Assembly: GCA_037176725.1 (NCBI GenBank)
Contig: JAZBRS010000039.1
Span: 23,596,001-23,660,000 of the forward strand
Source of the DNA: Posidonia oceanica
Taxonomy: Eukaryota > Streptophyta > Magnoliopsida > Alismatales > Posidoniaceae
Length of the DNA: 64,000 bases
Direction: 5' to 3'
Made by a program: the position numbers and the translations under genes. This document shows, piece by piece, positions 56,458 to 64,000 of this stretch (positions are counted from its first letter, which is position 1; every line of letters begins with the position of its first letter). A model generated the notes under the pieces. It was not told the origin of the DNA and did no database searches. It worked only from the letters and a program-made list of their open reading frames with translations.

Positions 56458-59400
56458 CCTTGGTGATTCTGCTGCTGATGCTACTGACTGTTCTGCTGAT
56501 TGTGCTGCTGAGGCTGTTGAGGCATTCTGCTCTGCTGCTGCTACATCTACTGCTGATGCTCCTCCCTCTGGGTCTTCTAGTGTGCTAGTGGAGGATATGC
56601 CGGACTGGCGGCTGATCTGGTCACTGCCGCTCGGTGCCTTGCTCAGGTGAGGCATGGGTTGCACAAACCACCTAAACCCGCCTTCTAGTTGAAGAGTGAT
56701 GAGCTCATCTGGTCTAGGGGAGTCCGGCGCTGCTGTGTCTTCTAGGACCATGATAGAAGCATGGTCCTCTTGCAGAGGAGGATCCGTGACTACGGCTTTT
56801 CCTTTCCTTTCTGCAGCTTGATGGTCCGCCAGGTCTTCTGCTATCGACTTGATCTGTTCTTGATAGAGTAGCTCTAAGTCGGACATCCAGGAATCGACCT
56901 GGGCTTCTATCGCCGCTCCTTCTTCTTCGTCTGAGGGGGAGTCGACGTAGTAGGCGCCGGGGGCCTGCGGCACTAGCCCGGCTGCAAGATGGATCGCCGC
57001 CCTTGGAGTCTGCATGATCTGGTTCACGGGCGCGTCCGCTGATGGCAGTTCAGATGTAGAAGGCCCAAATGGACAAGCCAGCGGTGCTGCTGATGAATAA
57101 GCTTCCAGGGTCACTGTCGGAGAGTAAGCAGGGGTGCTCTTTGGAGGGCTCAAGGGCCCGGAGAGTGTAGTGCTCAGTTGGCCTTTTGTATCGGGCCGTA
57201 ACTGAGAGAGCGCAGCCTCTGACGCCATAGGGTCTTGCCATGAGAGCTGCTGCAGGTCGTCAGGAGAATGCGGAGCGGACTGCGCCAGCTGCATTCCTGA
57301 AGATGATGCTGAGGGAGCGAGCTGGGCCACGCTGCCGACTGAGTTGATGGACTGCCCCTCCAGAGATGGGGGCAGTGGCACTGATGTGTCCGTGACCACT
57401 GGTAGCATACTTGGTTCTACCAAGAGGAGTGTCTCTGACTCCTGCACTGCTGTTGTCTGATCTTGAGAAGCTGATGTGGCGGCTGAAGGATGAGAACTTG
57501 AATCTGCCACAGGGCCTGCTGAGCTGCATGCTGTTTTTGCCAGAGGGAGAGCTAAATAAACTGACTGTGGGGCCTCTGCTCTGACCACTGTTTCTACTGA
57601 GCTGATTGGGACTGCCTCTGTTGCATCAGACTGCTCCTCATCCGAGTAGTAGTCCTCAATACACACCCAATCCTCTACCGGCGCTGTGGCTTGGTAGTCG
57701 GTTGATCCCAGAATTCCTGCACTGGTAAAGTTAGTGAGGTCTCTGGGAATGGCTTGCGCACGATCTCTGAGCTGGAAGCAGTGATCTTCGTTAAACTTTG
57801 GTTCGTAGCCGAGACCTTCAGACTTCCTTCGCTCCACTGCTACGATCGGCTCTGCGATCCCTTGGCCGTGACGCCCGAGCGGCGTACCCTTTGTGTAACC
57901 CCACCTGTGACATACATTCTTGACCATTCGAAAGGGGTTGCTGTGAACGGTCAAGGAGTTGACGCGTTCAAGATCAGGAACGAAGTTAACTGGCTCGCAC
58001 CGGTTAACGCGATATAGGTCTTCAGAAGTCTCGGGGTCAAACGGGATAGATTGCGAAGACACGGGAGAGACTGCTTCAATCCGCTCCTTCTCAAAGTTCT
58101 CCGCCATGACGACAATGACATCATCACCACGACGGTACTTTATCATTCGATGGAGGGTCGAAGGAAGGACCTGATGCTTGTGGAGCCAAGGGCGCCCAAG
58201 CAGAAGATTGAAGTTAGGCTTCAAGTCGACGACATAGAATTCTACGTCGAAGACGACCAGACCGATAGCCAGAGGGATAATCAGAATCCCTAGAGTGTCA
58301 TGGTGAGTGTTGTCGAAAGCAGTCATTCCCTTCACGGCTGGCGTGATATCCTCGGCTTTGAATCCGAGCTTGGTTGCTGTACGCAAGGGGCAGACATTAA
58401 GGCCTGACCCGTTATCAACCAGCGTTAGGGGAATGCGAAAGTTTTTGAACTGCACCGTGACGAAAAGGGGCTGGTTGTGATTAATCCTTGCCAGAGGCAG
58501 CTCATCGCTCGTGAAAGAGATGACCTGGGGCTCCGCGATTAACCCAACCATGCTCTCCAAGGCAGAAGGCTCAATGGACTGGGACACACGAGCAGCCTGG
58601 AACACACGAAGAAAAGCCTCGCGGTGCTCGGCAGAAGTGTAGATCAAATCCCAGATGGAGATGTCGGCTTTAACCTTCTTAAGCTGGGAAGTTAGGTCTG
58701 CTTTAGGTTGGCTTCTCCTAGCAACTGGAGGGGTAGTTCTAGCAGGTTCTAAAGGGGTAGTGGCAGGAAGCTGGGTTACTACAGGCTGGCTAGAGATTTG
58801 TCTGGCTACGGGCTGATCTGGAGCTGGATCTACTAAGGGTTGGCCCGAGGGTGGGGGCATAACAGGTCCAGGGTGAGTTGGCCTAGTTGCCGGTGCTGGG
58901 GGCCTATAAACCCTCCCCAATCGCGTTACTTCTGCGCACATTTCTGTGGCGTAGCTGTAAGGGACGCGATGGGTGTCCAGGGTCAAATTAATGACGACTG
59001 GAGCGTGTGCTGCGAGCACAGGAGGGGTTACAGGGGGACCTATAGGATGCTGAGGTCTATCTAGTGGGTATGGTTGTTGGGGTGGGAAGGCTGGGGCAGG
59101 TTGAGGCTTGCCTAGAAGGTGTGGCTGAGGTCGTCCTAAAAGGTGAATGGGAGAGCTAGGCTGGGCTCTAGCTAAGAGGTGTACAGGAGATTGAGCCTGA
59201 GGGAGCACAGTGGGAGGCGCGAGAGGGCGCTCCGGCCTGGCACGCGGTCGGATCAAATGGATTCCCGACTCGGAGCCGGCAACTGCCGCCAAATAGAGAC
59301 TGACTGGGAAAGGCTCAGAGATGTCAGAGATAAGATCAGAAGGGTCCACTACAGAAGTAGTGGGCCCAGAAGGAAAGACAGAGTGGACGCCTGAGGTTCC

Positions 59401-61626
59401 CGCCCCTCCCGGATAAGAGTGCTCCGGTAAAGGTTGGCGGACGATGCCAGAATGCGGGGGAACAGCTGGAGATGCAGATGCATGAGTGCGTGCTTGAGTG
59501 GAAGCCTCGTGCGTGTCGATCACAATCGTTCCCGATTCGATCAAGTCCTGAATCGCGTTCCGCAGGGAGAAGCAATTGTCCGTCGAATGCCCGACGCTTC
59601 GATGGAAATTGCAGAAGAGGTCCGGCCTAAACCAATGCGGCAGAGGGCTTGGCGGCGGACGAACCTCCGGGAACTTCAGGAGCGATGCCACCTTCGGCAA
59701 GATGTCCGTGAGTGGTTCCACCAGTGGGGTGAAGTTCCTCCTCTCAGCGGGTGGTCTTCTTTGCCTTGGGTGTGAGCCTTGCTGAACCGGTGCGGCAGGA
59801 TAGACCGGTCTAGCGGTGGTAGTGATGTGCGGTGTGTGCGGGATCCTAGGTGCAGGAGCGTACACCATCTGAGCTGGAGCAGGCCGAGACGGCAAGCGAA
59901 CAGGCACAGCAGGAGAATCGACGAATGCAACAGCGGGTTTCGGCGAGTCCTTCCTCTTCGGGCGGTTGTTGTTGCTACCGCTGTTGTTGTTGTTGAAGGT
60001 GCTGCTGTTGACACTGTTGCTGCTGATCGCTGCCTGCTTAGCGAACGCAGAGAGAGCTGGGAAGTTGCCACTCTGCAAAGAACTCTCTACGCGCGCTCCA
60101 GCCCTGATGAGTGCCGTGAAAGTAGTGACTGGCTGAATGCTAAGCAGAGCCTCGAGAGACGGCTGCGCCCCTTTGATAACGATCTCGATAGATTCCTCGT
60201 CAGAGGGTCTATCTGGAACCTGAGAGGCAAGGGCGCGCCAGCGGCCGACGTACTCCCCGAACGGCTCGCCAGAGTTCTGCTTGATGGCGATCAAGTCCGC
60301 CCTCTTTGGGACAAGATCGAGGTTGAAGGAGTATTGCTCCAGGAACGCCTGACTGAGGTCGTTCCAAGTCTTGATGGCTGACATATCGAGTGATGTGAAC
60401 CACTTGAGTGCCGGCCCGGTCAAACTCTTCTGGAACAGGCGGATCAGCAACCTCTCGTCAACCTGAAGCTGAGCGAGATCACCGCAATACGCCTTCAGGT
60501 GTGCTATAGGGCAGCCCCTACCATTATACTTCTCGAAGTCCGGAATCTTGAACTTCAGAGGGAGTACCGCCTCTGGAAAGCAGCAGAGGTCCCGGAATTG
60601 GTAGGTCTGGTGCTCAGTACCCTGCACTAGTCGTAGTGCCTTCTCCAAGACGTCCATCCGGTTGTTGATGGGGTCCGGAATTGCTGCTGTAGGAGAGGGA
60701 TCAGCAGGGGTAGTGAGCACATATGCCGAATGGGTCGCACCTAAGTGCTCCTCCGTATCTACCATAGCGTCGCCTGGTGGAGCAACGGGATGGCCGGCGT
60801 ATCCGTGCTGGGGAACAGTGTATGCAGGAGTGTATGCAAGATGCTGGACTTGGTGGAGAGGAGAAGAATAAATGCCATGCTGTGCCGGGATAGGGGGAGG
60901 ATGGCGGAGCACCAGTTGCTGTATAGGTGGGGTGCCAGACAGCGAGCCAGTGAGGTACTGGGCTCCAGCCGGTCCAAAGGGTTGACCACCAAAAGGAAGT
61001 GGAGCATGCTGTGCCAAGTGTTGTGCAGAGGGAGGCGGTAAACGAGCCCCCATCGTCGGAACCGTGAGCAGTTGCGACGATGGTCGAGGCGGAGGTGCAG
61101 AGGTTGATGCATGAAATGCAGGAACTGGCCTCGGAGGAACCTCAGGGACGACAGGGACAGAAGGAGGGCGAACTGATAGAGCCATGCCCTGCAGTCTCTG
61201 GGCAAGCTCCATCAGGTGCTGGTACTGTGCTTCGGGCGTCTCGGAGGTGGGGACGCTGAAGTGCAGTGCCGGCGGGGATTGAGAAGCAAGAGGCACGGAC
61301 ATAGATGGTCCGGGAAGGAGGGGATCTACGGAAAAAGTCGCAGCAGCGGTGGAAGGGATGTCGAAAGCGACATATCCCTGGGACGGAGGGGGCAGTGGCG
61401 TCTCCGGAACGCGAGTAACGGCCGTCAAGATAGACTCGGCGACCGGATCCAGAGGAAGGGAGGCTTGCCACTGTCCCGGGGGGTACTGAGAACCTAGAGA
61501 CGTCAGAGGAGGAAACCCTGGCGTCGGAAGGGGAACAAGGGGGACGGAAGGTGCAACCGGAGGGGCCAGAATGGAAACACCCTCCGTGACAGGAGTAAAA
61601 GAAGACTCACTAATGTACTGGGCCAT
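56341..61626 (-). CDS. Gag-protease polyprotein of element B, open to the pol deletion
   Basis: This is a 1761-codon frame starting MAQYISESS, chosen over the upstream in-frame Met because A and C share this start. Counting from that Met, it has a Pro-rich N-terminus (1-300), a Retrotrans_gag-like core with LKAYCGDL, LFQKSLTGPALKWF and FGEYVGRWRAL (about 365-480), and a CX2HX4HX4C knuckle CNFHRSVGHSTDNC (about 672-685). The retropepsin-like protease (58440-58250) shows TLVDNGSGLNV and LLLGRPWL. DNG replaces the usual DTG or DSG. A long Ser/Ala/Glu-rich linker follows to about 56460. The last 40 codons are out-of-frame integrase sequence beyond the GGCCTT junction. The product could form particles but carries no RT. 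Confidence 0.85.
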   Translation of the reverse strand: MAQYISESSFTPVTEGVSILAPPVAPSVPLVPLPTPGFPPLTSLGSQYPPGQWQASLPLDPVAESILTAVTRVPETPLPPPSQGYVAFDIPSTAAATFSVDPLLPGPSMSVPLASQSPPALHFSVPTSETPEAQYQHLMELAQRLQGMALSVRPPSVPVVPEVPPRPVPAFHASTSAPPPRPSSQLLTVPTMGARLPPPSAQHLAQHAPLPFGGQPFGPAGAQYLTGSLSGTPPIQQLVLRHPPPIPAQHGIYSSPLHQVQHLAYTPAYTVPQHGYAGHPVAPPGDAMVDTEEHLGATHSAYVLTTPADPSPTAAIPDPINNRMDVLEKALRLVQGTEHQTYQFRDLCCFPEAVLPLKFKIPDFEKYNGRGCPIAHLKAYCGDLAQLQVDERLLIRLFQKSLTGPALKWFTSLDMSAIKTWNDLSQAFLEQYSFNLDLVPKRADLIAIKQNSGEPFGEYVGRWRALASQVPDRPSDEESIEIVIKGAQPSLEALLSIQPVTTFTALIRAGARVESSLQSGNFPALSAFAKQAAISSNSVNSSTFNNNNSGSNNNRPKRKDSPKPAVAFVDSPAVPVRLPSRPAPAQMVYAPAPRIPHTPHITTTARPVYPAAPVQQGSHPRQRRPPAERRNFTPLVEPLTDILPKVASLLKFPEVRPPPSPLPHWFRPDLFCNFHRSVGHSTDNCFSLRNAIQDLIESGTIVIDTHEASTQARTHASASPAVPPHSGIVRQPLPEHSYPGGAGTSGVHSVFPSGPTTSVVDPSDLISDISEPFPVSLYLAAVAGSESGIHLIRPRARPERPLAPPTVLPQAQSPVHLLARAQPSSPIHLLGRPQPHLLGKPQPAPAFPPQQPYPLDRPQHPIGPPVTPPVLAAHAPVVINLTLDTHRVPYSYATEMCAEVTRLGRVYRPPAPATRPTHPGPVMPPPSGQPLVDPAPDQPVARQISSQPVVTQLPATTPLEPARTTPPVARRSQPKADLTSQLKKVKADISIWDLIYTSAEHREAFLRVFQAARVSQSIEPSALESMVGLIAEPQVISFTSDELPLARINHNQPLFVTVQFKNFRIPLTLVDNGSGLNVCPLRTATKLGFKAEDITPAVKGMTAFDNTHHDTLGILIIPLAIGLVVFDVEFYVVDLKPNFNLLLGRPWLHKHQVLPSTLHRMIKYRRGDDVIVVMAENFEKERIEAVSPVSSQSIPFDPETSEDLYRVNRCEPVNFVPDLERVNSLTVHSNPFRMVKNVCHRWGYTKGTPLGRHGQGIAEPIVAVERRKSEGLGYEPKFNEDHCFQLRDRAQAIPRDLTNFTSAGILGSTDYQATAPVEDWVCIEDYYSDEEQSDATEAVPISSVETVVRAEAPQSVYLALPLAKTACSSAGPVADSSSHPSAATSASQDQTTAVQESETLLLVEPSMLPVVTDTSVPLPPSLEGQSINSVGSVAQLAPSASSSGMQLAQSAPHSPDDLQQLSWQDPMASEAALSQLRPDTKGQLSTTLSGPLSPPKSTPAYSPTVTLEAYSSAAPLACPFGPSTSELPSADAPVNQIMQTPRAAIHLAAGLVPQAPGAYYVDSPSDEEEGAAIEAQVDSWMSDLELLYQEQIKSIAEDLADHQAAERKGKAVVTDPPLQEDHASIMVLEDTAAPDSPRPDELITLQLEGGFRWFVQPMPHLSKAPSGSDQISRQSGISSTSTLEDPEGGASAVDVAAAEQNASTASAAQSAEQSVASAAESPRPLRISCTTCLRHGLSPPGGSMSSAPSTLLLQMVIVTFW
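56456..56461. other. Deletion junction in element B (GGCCTT microhomology)
   Basis: In element A, GGCCTT occurs both in integrase (4338-4343) and in the linker (7054-7059). B matches A's integrase left of the junction and A's linker right of it, with a single GGCCTT. The distance in A is 2716 bp. Confidence 0.88.
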
Positions 61627-62936
61627 TGCTGACCTAGAGCGTGTGAGCACAGGACTGCGACAAGTATTCAAGCGGTGCTTCCTAAAAGGAGCTATCGTCG
61701 CAAGTGCGGATAGCTCGGAAGGGGAATGGTCGCGAACTAAGTCGCAAAAAGGGTGTCAACGGGGGTCGATACTCGAGCTTTTGGCAAAGGGAAACTCGCT
61801 TACCGATCACGCTGACACAACAGAAGGAAGTTAGGGTTAGAAACTAAAAGATGAATGCAAATGAGTTAGTTAAGTGGCGTGAATGACGTGCATGCTTTCT
61901 AGTATGCCCCCCTTACCTAACTAGTGTTTCCTAGCAAGGCTGTCTACTCCGGGTATCCCTGGATGTACGGGTCACCGACTCAGGTCAGAAAAAGTAGGTC
62001 CCCTGTCTAACTCCCGGCCCAAAGCTCAGGTAATGACAGGGTGGTGCGTTGGTGGCCTCTACCCCGCCAAAGCGTGGGTGGTACCCTCTACTAACACCGA
62101 CACGACCCCCGGACAAGGAGGGGACGGACCGACCAACTTATGCCACGCGCAAAGTAGTGGAACAAGAGGCCGGAACCGTCCTTTGCAGACTAGTAGGTGG
62201 ACTCAGAGGAGAAGAATGCATGCCCTATATGATGCTTATGCAAAAATGATTAGAGTTTTTTATCTTGCACATTTTATTAACCAAAGGGAGTGAAGGATTG
62301 TTTGTAGTCTCTAGTTACCCCTAGAAGTTCTTTTTACTTGCATTTTTTAGTTAACCATGGGGGAAGCAGACAAGTCTCTACTATCCTAAGAATGGCAAGT
62401 GCAAAAGGGAAGAAAATCAGTCAAAATGGCAAGCAACCATCATACAACAAAAGGCATGTTCATGGCATGTGCGGGTGTTTGTGAATATGATGGTGAAAAA
62501 GAAACATTCATCAAGTCAAAAGGCATGTAAGCATAGTATGTGCGTGTGTAGTGACATAGCAAGAGTGTAAAAGAAGCATTCAACGTTCAAAAAGCATGTA
62601 TTTTAGCCAAACAAAGTATGTAGACATGTAATGTGCAAGAATTAAAGCAATAATGAGCAAATATGGTAAAACAAGGTAAAAGTAAGCAGACTGTAAAGGA
62701 AATAAGAGCATAAGCAAGGCAATAAGTAAATAAACAAGCAAATAAGCAATGCCAAGCAAAGGAAAGCGCAAACCGAGACAAAGGAGGTGCAAAACCTAAG
62801 CAAAGTAGCCACGAAGCGACTTGCTAGGAGTTTGCACAGAAAAGCGAGCAAAACAGGCGAAGAAGGCACACAAGGCAGACAAAGCTGCAAAACAAGCGAG
62901 CGGGAAGCCGAAAACGAAAGCCGGAGTCTAGTCTAA
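61627..62936 (-). other. Element B leader
   Basis: This is an uninterrupted leader between PBS and gag and serves as the empty-site reference for the solo LTR in A (site near 62690-62710). Its gag-proximal half has GGGTATCCCTGGATGTACGG and CACCGACACGACCCC, both shared with A and partly with C. No supported ORF is present. Confidence 0.8.
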
Positions 62937-62954
62937 TCCCCAGCAGAGTCGCCA
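62937..62954 (-). other. Primer-binding site of element B (tRNA-Arg type)
   Basis: The minus strand reads TGGCGACTCTGCTGGGGA, one base from the LTR end at 62956. It has two mismatches to the recalled tRNA-Arg complement. A partial PBS-like TGGCGACTCTGA lies inside the LTR about 125 bp away (about 63077). Confidence 0.85.
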
Positions 62955-62955
62955 C

Positions 62956-64000
62956 TGTAGCGATCGCGATCGGAACCAGGCTCGCTATTATCCAGCGGCG
63001 ATTGAGATCCGAGGAAGAGGCTCAACTCGAAAACACTTGGAATCGAGGAGAAAAAGGAAAGATAAGACAAATCAGAGTCGCCACCATGTCTATTAACGGG
63101 AGACAAGGAAAACCGGGGTAATGCGTGAATTAACGCGCAAAACCGAGCAAGAAATGCAAAGCAAAGCGATGCAAAGGAAAACAAATGCAAACAAATGCAA
63201 ATGAGATGACTCTAGCCTAGGATAAGGGCAGTACAGTCATTGCGGGCCGAAAGACAGGGTAAGGACTCCTGTTACGCGCGGGGAAGGTGTTAGGCACCCC
63301 CGACACGCCCGAAAATCGGTCTTTCTAGGCTTACGCTCGCATACGCAGCAAAATGCAGGATTGAATGCCTATGTGCCTATAAAAGCCTGAATGAATGCTC
63401 AAGGTGTGCTCTAAGTGGGAAGAAACAAAGCAGGGAAGTAAACGTGCTCTCTAAGTGCTCAGCGGCGCTGTCCGTGTTCCGAGTTAGGCGAAACCCAGCT
63501 CGTGAGAACTCCAGACAGTAAGCATCACAGCCCTATATGCAAATGCAGGCGAGAAAGCAAAACAACGAGGAAACCATGCAATGCAATCGACATGCAAGGG
63601 AAAACGGCGCAAAACACGCAAAACGAGGCGAGAAATGAGCAACGCATGCAAAACAATGCAAAAGAGCGAAAGCGGCACGCAAAACAAGCGAGAAAGCAAG
63701 ACAGCACGCAAAACGAGACAAGAGAGCAGGAAACCGCGCAAGACGGGATGAGAAAACAGAATGGCACGCAAAACGGGACGAAAGAATAAAACCGGCATGC
63801 AAAACAAGCGAGGAAGCAAGACAGCACGCGAAACGAGACAAGAAAGCAGATGGGCACGCGAAACGGTGCCAAAACAAAGGCGGGCACGCGGAACGGTGCC
63901 AAAACAGCGAAGCAAAAACCTCGGAAAAGCCATGCGAATGCAAGAATGCAGAAAAGATTAAAAGAGGCCAAAGGGGAGGCAAAACAACGTGTGTAAGAAC
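62956..64000 (-). repeat. 5' LTR of element B, 3'-terminal 1045 bp only
   Basis: It ends GCGATCGCTACA next to the PBS and continues beyond the window. It includes the GGTGTTAGGCACC block near 63286 and the GGCAC/GTGCC hairpin array near 63670-63910. It differs from the 3' LTR at about 17 of 1045 positions by eye. Confidence 0.9.

Larger units (their letters stand above)
43310..64000 (-). mobile_element. Element B: Tat/Ogre-type retrotransposon with internal pol deletion
   Basis: On the minus strand the order is 5' LTR (from beyond 64000 to 62956), PBS, leader, gag-protease ORF, integrase fragment, spacer, PMD-like ORF, hairpin arrays, PPT and 3' LTR (49338-43310). The first 1045 bp of the two LTRs differ at about 17 positions by eye (about 1.6%), which makes it younger than A, C or D. 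A deletion joined at GGCCTT (56456-56461) removed about 2716 bp relative to A, including RT, both RNases H and the integrase zinc-binding domain. Target duplication cannot be checked because the 5' LTR start is outside; the 3' flank is ATAAC at 43305-43309. Confidence 0.9.

Noticed and set aside
56341..56460. Gag-protease fused to integrase in element B
   Set aside because: The frame entering integrase is not the integrase frame (the two differ by one position), so the last 40 codons are meaningless. No fusion enzyme is made.

Overview
The window reads as heterochromatic, repeat-dense DNA from a flowering plant with a large genome. I cannot name the species. No host gene, rRNA or tRNA gene was recognised. 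Essentially every base can be assigned to nested Ty3/gypsy LTR retrotransposons of the Tat/Ogre type. The grounds are giant LTRs (5.7-6.0 kb) with TGTTGAC...CTACA ends, a primer-binding site complementary to the tRNA-Arg 3' end, a gag with a CX2HX4HX4C knuckle, a protease-RT-RNase H-second RNase H-integrase order, an extra PMD/DUF7745-like ORF downstream of integrase, and a hypervariable tandem-repeat 3' region.

Layout from left to right. Element A (minus strand; 3' part at 1, 5' LTR ending at 25219) carries broken PMD-like, pol and gag genes. Its leader is split by a solo LTR (13307-19057) flanked by the 5-bp duplication GCAAG. A sits in the gag gene of element C (25220-29991, minus), of which the gag start, leader, PBS and a 2.9-kb LTR are visible. 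C sits in element D (29992-41632, plus), which contributes the post-integrase spacer, a PMD-like pseudogene, hairpin arrays, a polypurine tract and a 3' LTR. D sits in the 3' region of element E (41633-43309, minus). E is also interrupted by element B (43310 to beyond 64000, minus), whose two LTRs differ by roughly 1.6% over the 1 kb that can be compared.

B is the youngest-looking element. Its gag-protease and PMD-like ORFs are open, but a 2.7-kb deletion at a 6-bp GGCCTT microhomology removed RT, both RNases H and the integrase N-terminus, so it could move only with help in trans.

The most unusual signal is structural. The noncoding 3' regions, and some LTR segments, are built from short hairpins whose two arms change together between copies and between elements while the loop stays fixed (for example TGATAGG/CCTATCA, TGATAAG/CTTATCA and TGACAAG/CTTGTCA). 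This compensatory pattern recurs in unrelated primary sequences in all five elements. A second system-level signal is a candidate splice donor at a fixed place in four LTRs, paired with a candidate acceptor 90-95 nt before the PMD-like start codon in three elements. That suggests an env-like spliced subgenomic mRNA. Alignments and counts were done by eye; domain names come from remembered family motifs, not from searches.
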